Shown here: in pieces, positions 1-7,077 of the stretch
How positions within the stretch are numbered: position 1 is the first letter of the stretch
Layout of the letters: each line of letters begins with the position of its first letter
From: Proteobacteria bacterium CAG:495
GTDB lineage: Bacteria; Pseudomonadota; Alphaproteobacteria; RF32; CAG-239
Assembly: GCA_000432275.1 (NCBI GenBank)
Contig: HF995294.1
Coordinates: 22,682 to 39,880 of the forward strand
Direction of reading: 5' to 3'
DNA length: 17,199 nt
Notes under the pieces: model-generated
Told to the model about the DNA's origin: nothing
What the model saw: only the letters and a program-made list of their open reading frames with translations
The model's database searches: none
Translations under genes and position numbers: made by a program

Positions 1-1206
1 GACGCTCTTAAGTACAGTTTTCTGGAATCGCTGAATATGTCCGTGCACGCAATATTATCCAACAAAATGCGCTCTTTGCTGACAATGCTCGGCATCATTA
101 TCGGCATTGCCTCGGTCGTTTCGGTGGTGGCGCTGGGCAATGCTTCTCAAGCCAAAATCATGGCGCAAATCAGTTCTATGGGAACCAACACGATTGACAT
201 TATGCCCGGAACCGGCTTTGGCGATATGCGCTCAGGAAAAGTCAAAACGCTGAAAGTCAGCGACTCGGATTACCTCAACAAACAAAGTTTTATCGACAAT
301 TCCACGCCTTCGGTTTCTGCCAGCGGCACCCTGGTTTACCACAACCATTCGCTGACGGCACAGCTCAGGGGAGTCGGAGCGCAATACTTTGACGTTAAGG
401 GCAAAAAGCTGGCTCTCGGCCGTATTTTTACGCAAGACGAGGTAGACAACATCGCCTCCGTGGTGGTGATAGACGACAATACGCGCAAAGAGATGTTTGC
501 AGAGGTGCCCAACCCGGTCAATGAAATTATCATATTCAACAAAAAACCGCTGAAAGTCATCGGAGTGACGGAAAAAGACAACAGTCCCGGACCAATGTCG
601 GAATCCATGAATATCTGGACGCCTTATACCACGGCTATGTATAAAATCAACGGAACGAACGACATCAATTCCATCACCGTCAAAATTTCCGACCACGTAA
701 ACTCTCAAGTGGCAGAGGAAAGCATTGAGAATATTCTGACCACCCTGCACGGTAAAAAAGACTTTTTTATGATTAACACCGACAGCATCAAGCAAACGAT
801 TGAAAGCACTACCAACACGATGAAGCTTTTAATTGCAAGCATTGCGGTCATTTCCCTGATTGTCGGCGGCATCGGCGTGATGAACATTATGCTGGTTTCG
901 GTAACCGAACGAACCAAGGAAATCGGCATCCGGATGGCTATCGGAGCAAAACAGGCCGATATATTGCAACAGTTTTTGATTGAGGCGATTTTAATCTGCA
1001 TTGTCGGCGGTTTTATGGGCGTAACGCTGTCTATGCTTATCGGCCTCGGCTTTAACACTTTCTCGGAGAACTTCGGTATGGACTTCTCAACGGCTTCCAT
1101 CGTACTGGCGCTGATTTGTTCCACCGCCATCGGCATTATCTTCGGTTACATGCCGGCAAAGAACGCCTCCAACCTCAACCCTATCGATGCATTAGCGAGT
1201 GAATAA
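1..1206 (+). CDS. macB: MacB-type ABC exporter permease, 5' end outside window
   Basis: The frame is open from base 1, so the 401 residues seen are the C-terminal part of a longer protein; the first visible ATG at 37 is internal. The part seen is the MacB membrane module. A first transmembrane helix follows a conserved N-K-M-R-S-L-L-T-M-L-G stretch. Next comes a large periplasmic domain (about residues 60-275), then three helices, with the typical V-S-V-T-E-R-T-K-E-I-G-I-R-M coupling segment after the second. The tail ends P-I-D-A-L-A-S-E, as in E. coli MacB. In this family the permease works with an ATPase domain and a periplasmic adaptor to drive export of drugs, peptides or lipids through an outer-membrane channel. 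That channel gene follows after 1 nt. Whether the ATPase is fused upstream, as in E. coli MacB, or separate cannot be seen. Confidence 0.9.
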   Translation, partial: DALKYSFLESLNMSVHAILSNKMRSLLTMLGIIIGIASVVSVVALGNASQAKIMAQISSMGTNTIDIMPGTGFGDMRSGKVKTLKVSDSDYLNKQSFIDNSTPSVSASGTLVYHNHSLTAQLRGVGAQYFDVKGKKLALGRIFTQDEVDNIASVVVIDDNTRKEMFAEVPNPVNEIIIFNKKPLKVIGVTEKDNSPGPMSESMNIWTPYTTAMYKINGTNDINSITVKISDHVNSQVAEESIENILTTLHGKKDFFMINTDSIKQTIESTTNTMKLLIASIAVISLIVGGIGVMNIMLVSVTERTKEIGIRMAIGAKQADILQQFLIEAILICIVGGFMGVTLSMLIGLGFNTFSENFGMDFSTASIVLALICSTAIGIIFGYMPAKNASNLNPIDALASE

Positions 1207-1207
1207 G

Positions 1208-2581
1208 ATGAAACAGAACTTTGTAATGAAATTGTTAATCTCAGCCGGTCTGATTGCTGCCGCAGGCTGTACGGCGCCTTCGTTTCATCCGCTAAGCCTT
1301 AAAAATGAGCTGCAATACACCCAGTATGTCAAAGAAAAATATGCTGCGGACAAAGAATGGTGGAAGCTCTATCAGAATGAACAATTGAACGCTTTAATCG
1401 AGCAGGCCCTGAAGAACAATCCCGATTATCTTAAGGCGGCGATAAACATTAACAAAGAACTCTATAACCTGAACTTGAAAACGGCCGACTTATTCCCGAC
1501 AATGGAGGGCAGTCTGGGAGCCTCTTCACAGCGGCAGATTGACCGCGGCGACAATTTTGCCAATAATTTTTCCGGCGAGTTCGGACTGAATTACGAAGCT
1601 GATCTGTACGGAAAAATCAGAGATGCACGCTCGGCCCAGGAGTTTGATTATCAGGCAACCGTACAAGATAAGGAAGCGGCGCGGCTAAGCCTTGTCAACA
1701 GTGTGATCGACCTGTTTTTCAACTTGGAATATCTTGACAACTCAATCGCTCTCAGCAAGGTGAACGTCAAAGTTTATCAGGATATTCGAAATATTATGCA
1801 AAACAAATACGACAACGGCAAAATCGACAATCTGGAAGTCGCTCAGGCAAAACAAAGCCTGTTATCGGAAAAAAACAAGCTGCTGGAACTCGAAACCCAA
1901 TTTCGGGAAATGGAACAAAGCCTGCGCAACATCTTAAACATCCGGCCGGAAGAAAAACTCAACATTACATATGCGAATCTGCTTGAGCAGCAGGAGGTAA
2001 AGGTTTCGCTGGATATTCCGATGTCGGTTTTAGCCAACAGACCAGATTTGGCCGCCAGCGAATACCGCTTAAAAAAGGCTTTTAAAAACCTGAGAGCAGA
2101 ACAGAAAAACTGGTATCCGAACATTTCGCTGAGAGGCGCCGTAGGCTCTTCCTCCGACAAAGCCAGAACAACTTTTGACTTTCCGTTTCTGCTGGGCAGC
2201 GCTTCCATCGACCTGCCGTTTTTGGACTGGACCAGAGTGAAAAACAACATCAAAATATCGGAGGCTGATTACGACATAGCACTGATAGAGTTTAAAGACA
2301 CGCTCAATCAGGCTCTGAACGAAGTTGCATATTATTACTTCGCTTACGACAAATCTCGGGAGATATACGCCAATACGGCAGAAAACTATAAAAATGCAGC
2401 AGAAATCACTTCATATTACGAAAGCCGCTACAACAATGGCAAAACGGAGTTCCGTGACTTTCTGGAAGCAATCAACACCGAAAACACGACCAAAAAAGAC
2501 ATGCTTCAGCAAAAGTATCAGATCATAAAATATGAAAACTACATTTACAAAGCCATGGCCGGACGGTACACGCTCCGTTAA
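1208..2581 (+). CDS. NodT/TolC-family outer-membrane efflux lipoprotein
   Basis: A 457-residue outer-membrane channel of the NodT/TolC family. It starts with a lipoprotein signal: a basic N-terminus, a hydrophobic stretch and lipobox A-A-G-C at about residues 17-20, so the mature protein would carry a lipid on Cys20. Two similar coiled-coil efflux repeats follow. The second is marked by the family motif V-L-A-N-R-P-D-L-A-A-S-E near the middle of the protein. ATG 1208 is preferred because it sits 1 nt after the macB stop and starts directly with the signal peptide. GTG 1199, in the same frame, would overlap macB and add three residues; neither start has a strong Shine-Dalgarno site. The close linkage implies a MacAB-TolC-like tripartite exporter. 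The periplasmic adaptor gene is not in the window and is probably upstream. Confidence 0.9.
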   Translation: MKQNFVMKLLISAGLIAAAGCTAPSFHPLSLKNELQYTQYVKEKYAADKEWWKLYQNEQLNALIEQALKNNPDYLKAAININKELYNLNLKTADLFPTMEGSLGASSQRQIDRGDNFANNFSGEFGLNYEADLYGKIRDARSAQEFDYQATVQDKEAARLSLVNSVIDLFFNLEYLDNSIALSKVNVKVYQDIRNIMQNKYDNGKIDNLEVAQAKQSLLSEKNKLLELETQFREMEQSLRNILNIRPEEKLNITYANLLEQQEVKVSLDIPMSVLANRPDLAASEYRLKKAFKNLRAEQKNWYPNISLRGAVGSSSDKARTTFDFPFLLGSASIDLPFLDWTRVKNNIKISEADYDIALIEFKDTLNQALNEVAYYYFAYDKSREIYANTAENYKNAAEITSYYESRYNNGKTEFRDFLEAINTENTTKKDMLQQKYQIIKYENYIYKAMAGRYTLR

Positions 2582-2586
2582 TTTCG

Positions 2587-3075
2587 CTATTTGCGGATGA
2601 TGCCGACTTGTTCCGCGATAATTTGCTGCAAAATGCGGGAGTCTTCTTTTGTTATGTCATAAAGAGGAATCGAAAAGGCGGTGAAGTCCATTTTGGCACA
2701 GCGCTTTTGCAGATAATTGTAATGGTATTTCAACCCCTGCCGCGGGCGCAAAATGATTATGGGCAGCCTGCGGAAACAGCATCGTGCCTGGCGATATTCG
2801 GCACTGACGATATCATCCCAGCGCAGAATTTGACAATGGTCAATTTTAATCCCGGTTTCACTGACTACTGCCAGAGTATGTTTGCACAAGTACTTATATC
2901 CCCATAACAGCAGCGTTACGCCAAAAAGTCCAATCAGCACCTGAAACTGCCACCAATAGAAACAAGCGGGATGCCGGAGGCAGCAGCTGAGAAGCAGTCC
3001 CAGCATCAGCAAATTCAACACCAGCCAAACATAATTTTTCTTGAAATGATAATAAAAAACCTGTTCTTTCGCCAT
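2587..3075 (-). CDS. Small two-helix membrane protein with PH-like C-terminus
   Basis: A 162-residue protein with a basic N-terminus and two transmembrane helices (about residues 14-33 and 44-63), followed by a roughly 100-residue soluble domain. The soluble part, with E-T-G-I-K-I-D-H then L-R-W-D-D-I-V-S-A-E, resembles the beta-rich PH-like domain of small bacterial membrane proteins such as the STM3941 group. This is a resemblance from memory, not a proven match. I chose the ATG at 3075 because a GGGG stretch lies about 9 nt upstream. The longer frame to 3141 adds 22 residues and would run into the likely promoter. The gene is convergent with the efflux lipoprotein gene, with only 5 nt between their stops and no visible terminator. 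Its function is unknown. Confidence 0.7.
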   Translation of the reverse strand: MAKEQVFYYHFKKNYVWLVLNLLMLGLLLSCCLRHPACFYWWQFQVLIGLFGVTLLLWGYKYLCKHTLAVVSETGIKIDHCQILRWDDIVSAEYRQARCCFRRLPIIILRPRQGLKYHYNYLQKRCAKMDFTAFSIPLYDITKEDSRILQQIIAEQVGIIRK

Positions 3076-3109
3076 TGTCTTATACCCCGTAAAGATTAAC
3101 CTTAGGAAA

Positions 3110-3115
3110 AGTATA
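3110..3115 (-). promoter_or_regulatory. Extended -10 element for the 2587-3075 gene
   Basis: On the minus strand the hexamer TATACT is preceded by TGA, giving an extended -10 (TGn-TATACT). It lies about 35 nt upstream of the ATG at 3075. No good -35 hexamer lies at 16-18 nt, which fits an extended -10 promoter. Confidence 0.4.
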
Positions 3116-3212
3116 TCACAAAAGAAGAGACAATGCCACAAATTAACAACGGCAAAACGGCAGAGAGTTTTTTGCTTGCGGGCTGCATTCTCAAAATCTG
3201 TTTGTACCGGAG

Positions 3213-3241
3213 TTGAAAGTTATAAAATTGTAGAGTATGCT
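3213..3241 (+). promoter_or_regulatory. Putative sigma70 promoter for the acetyltransferase gene
   Basis: TTGAAA (3213-3218), a 17-nt spacer and TATGCT (3236-3241). The predicted start of transcription falls about 25 nt before the ATG at 3274. Confidence 0.4.
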
Positions 3242-3273
3242 TGGCTTATTGCGGATAAAAAAGGAATTGAGAC

Positions 3274-3858
3274 ATGCCTAAAAACAACGACTTGCAGATG
3301 CCGGAGGAAATCAGGTGCAAAAGAATCAACCTGGTGCAGAGAAATCATGATTATGACCGGCAAATGTACCATCTTCTCAACCCCAACAGGGCTTATCTGA
3401 AAAAATACCTCAGATGGCTGGATAAGAACAAAACTTTTGAAGATACGGTGGCCACCACGTCTGATATGTTGGAAAAGTGGTGCCGAGGACAACAGTTTAA
3501 TTATCTGATAACCGACAAAAAAGGGAAACTTCTGGGAGCGATTGGAATTGGAAAAATCAACAACCTGGACCGCCATGTTGAATTCGGCTACTGGCTGAGT
3601 CAGGACCAAAACGGTCACGGATATATGAGCGAAGCCCTGAAAAAACTTGAGCAGATTCTGTTTGCAAGGAAAATTCGCAGGCTCGAAATAGAATGTGTGG
3701 TTTCTAATCAGCCGTCTGCCAATGTTGCGCTTCGGAACGGCTATGAAAAAGAATGCATCAAAAAAGAATATTTTAACATAAACGGCATTTTTGAAGACGC
3801 TGCCGTTTATGTCAAAATGAATCCGCGCCGACACTCAAAGCGTGTACCGAAAGCTTGA
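3274..3858 (+). CDS. GNAT acetyltransferase, RimJ/RimL type
   Basis: A 194-residue GCN5-related N-acetyltransferase, which would transfer an acetyl group from acetyl-CoA to an amine. RimJ and RimL act on N-termini of ribosomal proteins, but many close homologues have other or unknown targets. The N-terminal half has the RimL-like N-R-A-Y-L-K-K-Y-L-R-W-L-D segment (about residues 38-50). The core strand carries V-E-F-G-Y-W-L, followed by the acetyl-CoA loop Q-N-G-H-G-Y-M (112-118). The late S-N-x-x-S-x-N-V-A-L-R-N-G-Y segment (144-157) is typical of this subfamily. A Shine-Dalgarno-like AAGGAA lies about 9 nt before the ATG. The C-terminus is basic. The stop codon overlaps the -35 hexamer of the next promoter. 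Confidence 0.85.
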   Translation: MPKNNDLQMPEEIRCKRINLVQRNHDYDRQMYHLLNPNRAYLKKYLRWLDKNKTFEDTVATTSDMLEKWCRGQQFNYLITDKKGKLLGAIGIGKINNLDRHVEFGYWLSQDQNGHGYMSEALKKLEQILFARKIRRLEIECVVSNQPSANVALRNGYEKECIKKEYFNINGIFEDAAVYVKMNPRRHSKRVPKA

Positions 3859-3882
3859 CAATTGCTGCAAAAAAATTATAGT
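3855..3882 (+). promoter_or_regulatory. Strong sigma70-like promoter
   Basis: A perfect TTGACA (3855-3860) and TATAGT (3877-3882) are separated by 16 nt. The -35 overlaps the stop codon of the acetyltransferase gene. It points into a gap with no long gene, ending at a strong terminator (4141-4183). This suggests a dedicated short transcript starting near 3889. Confidence 0.6.
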
Positions 3883-3920
3883 TGGCTCAGAAATTTTATT
3901 TATTAACTAACTATAACTAT

Positions 3921-4007
3921 ATGCATGCATTATTATTTTTGTTCTTTATGCTGTTTTGCATAGACCGCTATTTCAAATGGAGAAAAAAGCGCAAAAAGCG
4001 ATTTTAG
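3921..4007 (+). CDS. Possible 28-aa membrane peptide with basic tail
   Basis: A 28-codon frame coding for a hydrophobic N-terminal half (residues 2-14, rich in Leu and Phe). The tail is strongly basic (W-R-K-K-R-K-K-R-F). This layout fits a tiny inner-membrane peptide, but such composition can also arise by chance from AT-rich DNA. There is no Shine-Dalgarno site, and the ATG lies in the palindrome ATGCATGCAT. It overlaps, in a different frame, the 49-codon frame beginning at 3977. Confidence 0.2.
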   Translation: MHALLFLFFMLFCIDRYFKWRKKRKKRF

Positions 4008-4045
4008 CCCTTTTACTTATAAACAAGTTTTATAAAAAAACAAAA

Positions 4046-4126
4046 ATGAAACAGTATTTTATTAAAACGACGGTTATCCTGGCTGTAGCAATCAGCGTTC
4101 TTGCAGGCGTTTTTACCCTGGCGTAA
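4046..4126 (+). CDS. Possible 26-aa hydrophobic peptide
   Basis: A 26-codon frame: a short basic start (M-K-Q-Y-F-I-K) followed by one hydrophobic helix (V-I-L-A-V-A-I-S-V-L-A-G-V-F) and stop. It resembles a free-standing signal-anchor or the small hydrophobic peptides seen in type I toxin-antitoxin loci. The same frame is open upstream to an ATG at 3977, giving a 49-residue version with a basic Lys-rich front. Neither start has a Shine-Dalgarno site. It is the last frame before the terminator, 14 nt ahead of the stem. Function unknown; whether it is translated is uncertain. Confidence 0.35.
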   Translation: MKQYFIKTTVILAVAISVLAGVFTLA

Positions 4127-4140
4127 TCCCCTGCCCAACA

Positions 4141-4183
4141 AAAAAAAGCATTACTTTCCCGAGCAGGAAATAATGCTTTTTTT
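4141..4183. terminator. Bidirectional intrinsic terminator
   Basis: An A-tract and arm (4141-4159) pairs with 4166-4183 around a 6-nt loop; GCATTA and TTTCC pair with GGAAA and TAATGC, with one bulged C. Seven A and seven T flank the stem, so it can end transcription from both the short unit on the plus strand and the gene at 4202-4480 on the minus strand. Confidence 0.85.
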
Positions 4184-4201
4184 AATGCGATACAGCAGAC
4201 T

Positions 4202-4480
4202 TTACTTAATGTTCAAGGTTACTGCCAGGTCATAACCGTTCAGTTTCATATTCCGGCCGTCGGCATTGGGCTGGCAGCCTTCGTCCAACGGAGCGTCTAC
4301 TTCCAGAATATCCAAATAACGTTCATCCTGATAAATCCACTCCATATGCCAGGCGCCATTTTCCTTGAGGCGGCAGCTAAACTTGGGTTGTCCGTGAAAA
4401 TACCCCTTGTACTCGACATTACCGACCAAACGGTCTACTTGGTTAGTCAGATGCGTTTTTACGCGATAATTTTCTTCCAT
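4202..4480 (-). CDS. Hypothetical 92-aa soluble protein
   Basis: A 92-residue acidic protein with no signal peptide or membrane helix. I do not recognise its family. The composition, alternating charged and hydrophobic residues with several aromatic pairs (for example W-H-M-E-W-I-Y near residues 44-50), suggests a small beta-rich fold. It is a single-gene unit, with a shared terminator just downstream and a long AT-rich upstream region containing an inverted repeat (4535-4560). No clear Shine-Dalgarno site precedes the ATG, only A-rich AAGAAA. Support for being a real gene comes from normal amino-acid composition and its clean position between terminator and promoter region. Confidence 0.6.
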   Translation of the reverse strand: MEENYRVKTHLTNQVDRLVGNVEYKGYFHGQPKFSCRLKENGAWHMEWIYQDERYLDILEVDAPLDEGCQPNADGRNMKLNGYDLAVTLNIK

Positions 4481-4534
4481 TTTCTTAATAATTTAAAAGT
4501 GAATACTGTATCGGTCATCTTATAAACATATATA

Positions 4535-4560
4535 TAGACAACCAATAATTATTTTGTCTA
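4535..4560. promoter_or_regulatory. Inverted repeat, possible operator
   Basis: A perfect 7-bp inverted repeat, TAGACAA (4535-4541) and TTGTCTA (4554-4560), with a 12-nt AT-rich spacer. It lies about 55 nt upstream of the minus-strand gene at 4480 and about 70 nt upstream of the plus-strand promoter at 4632. Half-site spacing of roughly two helical turns fits a dimeric regulator. No regulator gene is adjacent. Confidence 0.3.
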
Positions 4561-4631
4561 AACACAATAGCAGAGATTATTTAATTTGCAATAAAAATAA
4601 TATGATAAATCAAATTTAAGGACAAAAATAT

Positions 4632-4660
4632 TTTACAAACCGATGCGCTCATGTTATAAT
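4632..4660 (+). promoter_or_regulatory. Strong sigma70 promoter for the 4693-5673 gene
   Basis: TTTACA (4632-4637), a 17-nt spacer and a perfect TATAAT (4655-4660), preceded by TGT (extended -10). The transcript would start near 4667, only about 5 nt before ATG 4672, which supports ATG 4693 as the real start. Confidence 0.75.
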
Positions 4661-4692
4661 ATTGACAGAAAATGGTTAACAGAGGCTGTGAT

Positions 4693-5673
4693 ATGACAAA
4701 TCAGGAAGAAAAAAAGAACAAACCCAACTGGCTGCAGAGAAACTGGAAAATTCTCACCATGAACGCGGCCCTCTTCCTGTTTGGAAGCTCCCACGCCATG
4801 GGAAAAGAAAGCAACGACGGCCCTAATCAAGACAGAAACGAATTCAATACCGAAATCAACGCCAGTGACAGCCATGAGAACAAAAAGCTGACCGGAAAAT
4901 ATCTCGGAAACAGCTACCGGGCTGCCGATTTGGTTGCCGAAACCGGAACCAACGACCTCAGCGCTTATAAATTTTCCGCCAAAGAACTGGCCGGAATGAA
5001 AGTCGGGGCCAGTGCCCTTAAACTCAGCGTGGCCATTAAACACTGGATGGCTCATTATAACAACGAATACAACTGCTTGGCCGCCGTTAAAAGAGCCCTC
5101 TTACAGGCCCGCCTGGTCAAGTCCTCCGAAGTGGAAACGCTGAGAAGCGCTTATCAAATCATCAATACGCTGGACAACAATCCCAACTTTGTGAAAATCA
5201 ACTGCGACAGCACCGACTTCAAAAAAATCAAATTCGGCCTGATAGCTTATGACAAAGGCGAAACCGAGCACGGACACGTTGACATCGTCATCAACGGGGT
5301 TGCCTATTCCAGCAAGCTCCGCCAAGTAAACGTCGAGGGCTTTCGCTGGGCAAAGAACAAAAGCGGCAAACGTTACAAACAACATTACGGCGAAAAAAAC
5401 GTGTATATTCTCAAAGACACCGAGCTGATGAAAGAGTCTTTCGAAATGTGCCGGGTTGCAAACCTGACCCGTGAAAATGCGCGTTTGTGGGCCAGACTGA
5501 GCAATCTTAAGAAAGATGCGGACAATTCAAAAATTATGCAACACCTGCAACGGGTACAAAGCAAGCTGCAAAGTTTTAAGCAAAAACCGGTTTCTCTGGC
5601 CCATATCGGCAATCAGCAGGAAAAAAAGCAAATTTTTTCTCCGACACGGGTGAACGGAGGAAACAGCATCTAA
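4693..5673 (+). CDS. Secreted CHAP/NlpC-like putative cysteine hydrolase
   Basis: A 326-residue protein. Residues 1-36 look like a signal peptide: basic region to residue 19, hydrophobic I-L-T-M-N-A-A-L-F-L-F, then S-S-H-A as a cleavage site. A low-complexity polar linker follows. A domain at about 115-240 has the layout of a CHAP or NlpC/P60 fold: a Cys at the start of a helix (Y-N-C-L-A-A-V-K-R-A-L, Cys128), then G-L-I-A-Y-D-K-G and a strand with His195 (E-H-G-H-V-D-I-V-I). In those families the Cys-His pair cleaves peptidoglycan peptides or amides. The assignment is from motif layout only. A charged helical tail (about 243-300) could be coiled. ATG 4693 has AGAGG 7 nt upstream; ATG 4672 would begin almost at the transcript start. 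It is a single-gene unit with its own promoter and terminator. Confidence 0.7.
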   Translation: MTNQEEKKNKPNWLQRNWKILTMNAALFLFGSSHAMGKESNDGPNQDRNEFNTEINASDSHENKKLTGKYLGNSYRAADLVAETGTNDLSAYKFSAKELAGMKVGASALKLSVAIKHWMAHYNNEYNCLAAVKRALLQARLVKSSEVETLRSAYQIINTLDNNPNFVKINCDSTDFKKIKFGLIAYDKGETEHGHVDIVINGVAYSSKLRQVNVEGFRWAKNKSGKRYKQHYGEKNVYILKDTELMKESFEMCRVANLTRENARLWARLSNLKKDADNSKIMQHLQRVQSKLQSFKQKPVSLAHIGNQQEKKQIFSPTRVNGGNSI

Positions 5674-5690
5674 TCCGTTTTTACCTTGCG

Positions 5691-5716
5691 GCAGCCTGAA
5701 ACAGGCTGCTTTTTTT
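5691..5716 (+). terminator. Intrinsic terminator after the CHAP-like gene
   Basis: The 8-bp stem GCAGCCTG / CAGGCTGC has a 3-nt AAA loop and is followed by seven T. It lies 17 nt after the stop codon at 5673. Confidence 0.9.
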
Positions 5717-5740
5717 ACGCCGAATAACTGCCGGCGCCGA

Positions 5741-5769
5741 TTTACAAAGACAGATTAAACAATTAAAAT
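5741..5769 (+). promoter_or_regulatory. Sigma70 promoter for the YbaK-alkD pair
   Basis: TTTACA (5741-5746), a 17-nt spacer and TAAAAT (5764-5769). It gives a leader of about 35 nt before the ATG at 5811. The -35 hexamer is the same as in the promoter at 4632. Confidence 0.65.
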
Positions 5770-5810
5770 CATTTCTCAGATAAAACATCTCTCTGAAGAA
5801 AGGGCATTTA

Positions 5811-6281
5811 ATGAGCATAGAAAAAGTCCGCGAACATTTCAAAAAATGGAATCTGGAAAAACAAATACGGGAACTTCCCCAATCCAGCGCTACGGTTGAG
5901 TTGGCCGCAAAGGCCCTGAGCGTGGAGCCGGCGCGAATTGCGAAAACGCTGTCATTCAAAGACGGCGATAACGCCTGCATTCTGATTGTCTGCGCCGGAG
6001 ACAGCAAAATAGACAACGCCCGTTTTAAGGCTCAATTCGGCTTCAAGGCCCGGATGCTTTCTCCCGACGAAGTCCTGTTTTTTACCGGGCATGCCGTCGG
6101 CGGCGTTTGTCCTTTTGGAATAAACAGTCAGAACACCAAAGTTTATCTTGATATTTCGCTGCAAAGATTCCAAACCGTTTTTCCCGCCTGCGGCAGCAGC
6201 AACTCCGCCATTGAGCTGACAACGGCCGATTTGCCAAAATATACGGGAGCCACCGCTTGGATTAAGGTAACTAAAGATTAG
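5811..6281 (+). CDS. YbaK/ProX-type aminoacyl-tRNA deacylase
   Basis: A 156-residue single-domain protein of the YbaK / prolyl-tRNA editing family. Members hydrolyse wrongly charged aminoacyl-tRNA, for example Cys- or Ala-tRNA(Pro), in the cytoplasm. The family marks are present: the conserved lysine in I-A-K-T-L-S-F (Lys45) and the glycine-rich G-H-A-V-G-G-V-C-P-F-G loop (residues 93-103). The length is normal for a free-standing editing domain. AAAGGG lies 7 nt before the ATG. A gene for a DNA glycosylase follows after 36 nt without a terminator, so the two are probably co-transcribed. Which aminoacyl-tRNA it edits cannot be told from sequence alone. Confidence 0.9.
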   Translation: MSIEKVREHFKKWNLEKQIRELPQSSATVELAAKALSVEPARIAKTLSFKDGDNACILIVCAGDSKIDNARFKAQFGFKARMLSPDEVLFFTGHAVGGVCPFGINSQNTKVYLDISLQRFQTVFPACGSSNSAIELTTADLPKYTGATAWIKVTKD

Positions 6282-6317
6282 ATTATACTAAAACATCAAA
6301 AGACAACAGAGGACACC

Positions 6318-7028
6318 ATGATTAAAGAGATAACGGCAGAATTGCAGCAGGCAGCAAGTTCCGAGCTGGCGGCGCATCATCAACGTTTTTTCAAAACCGA
6401 GCAGGGAGAATACGGCGAAGGCGACTTATTTTTGGGCCTGAAAGTTCCGCAAATCCGTACCATAGCAAAAAAATACACCAAAACCGCTCAGGCCGAAAAT
6501 CTGGCGGAAATGCTGCAAAGCCCCTATCATGAAGTCCGGTTGGCGGCCCTTGTCATTATGCTTGAAAAGTTTGCCAAAGGCAGCCGCGAAATCCGTGAAC
6601 AAATGCATCAGATTTACATGGACAATCTTCACGGCATCAACAACTGGGATTTGGTCGACATTTCTGCCGGAACGCTGGTCGGCGAGTTTGCGTTTCCGGA
6701 CACTTCTATTTTGTGGAAGCTGGCTCGGAGCCAAAACCTGTGGCAAGAGCGTATTTCCGTTATTGCAACGTCTTACTTCATCAAACAAGGCATATGTCTC
6801 CCAACGGCAGAACTGGCAGAGTTTTTCCTGGATCACCCGCATGACCTGATGCACAAGGCCTGCGGTTGGATGCTGCGTGAGGCAGGCAAGAGCGACATAG
6901 CTTCCCTGCGCACATTTCTGAACAAATACAGCGGACAAATGCCCCGAACGATGCTTCGTTATGCACTCGAAAAAATGGACATAACGGAAAGAAACCGTTA
7001 CATGACACAAAAAAACCTGACTTGGTAA
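6318..7028 (+). CDS. AlkD-type DNA alkylation repair glycosylase
   Basis: A 236-residue all-helical HEAT-repeat protein of the DNA alkylation repair family (AlkD). These enzymes remove N3- and N7-alkylated purines from DNA without flipping the base. Motifs match the family: N-N-W-D-L-V-D (108-114), which holds the Trp and Asp corresponding to the catalytic W109 and D113 of Bacillus cereus AlkD; the Arg in W-Q-E-R-I-S-V-I (Arg145); W-M-L-R-E-A-G-K (184-191); and M-P-R-T-M-L-R-Y-A-L-E (208-218). Length is normal and no key residue is missing. AGAGGA lies just upstream of the ATG. It follows the YbaK-type gene in the same transcript and ends at a strong hairpin. Confidence 0.92.
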   Translation: MIKEITAELQQAASSELAAHHQRFFKTEQGEYGEGDLFLGLKVPQIRTIAKKYTKTAQAENLAEMLQSPYHEVRLAALVIMLEKFAKGSREIREQMHQIYMDNLHGINNWDLVDISAGTLVGEFAFPDTSILWKLARSQNLWQERISVIATSYFIKQGICLPTAELAEFFLDHPHDLMHKACGWMLREAGKSDIASLRTFLNKYSGQMPRTMLRYALEKMDITERNRYMTQKNLTW

Positions 7029-7041
7029 AAGGTAAAAAAAT

Positions 7042-7077
7042 ATCCCCGGGATGTTAAGTCCCGGGGATTTTATTTTT
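7042..7077. terminator. Strong intrinsic terminator
   Basis: The 10-bp GC-rich stem ATCCCCGGGA / TCCCGGGGAT (7042-7051 and 7059-7068) has a 7-nt loop and is followed by a T-rich run. It lies 13 nt after the alkD-type stop. A-rich bases on the left side may also let it act on the minus strand. Confidence 0.9.

Larger units (their letters stand above)
3889..4183 (+). other. Putative short transcription unit (small mRNA or sRNA)
   Basis: This roughly 295-nt interval is bounded by a near-consensus promoter (3855-3882) and an intrinsic terminator (4141-4183). It lies in a 343-base gap with no long gene. It could be a small mRNA for the tiny frames at 3921-4007 and 3977/4046-4126, or a non-coding RNA. 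None of those frames has a Shine-Dalgarno site. A 7-bp hairpin (TTATAAA / TTTATAA) sits just before ATG 4046 and could affect its translation. I do not recognise it as a known RNA family. The limits are inferred from the two signals. Confidence 0.4.

Noticed and set aside
232..795. A 187-codon minus-strand open frame inside macB
   Set aside because: It is antisense to a strongly conserved MacB periplasmic domain and has odd composition rich in His, Arg and Val.
3076..3141. Longer N-terminus for the two-helix membrane protein
   Set aside because: The extra 22 residues overlap an extended -10 element, and ATG 3075 has a nearby G-rich ribosome site.
3220..3834. A 204-codon minus-strand open frame
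   Set aside because: It is the shadow of the acetyltransferase gene, which has the acetyl-CoA motif and a ribosome site on the plus strand.
3921..3930. ATGCATGCAT palindrome as a regulatory site
   Set aside because: It is a short simple palindrome in AT-rich DNA with no second copy nearby; chance is a sufficient explanation.
4672..4692. Upstream ATG at 4672 as start of the secreted hydrolase
   Set aside because: It would lie about 5 nt from the predicted transcript start, while ATG 4693 has AGAGG at good spacing.
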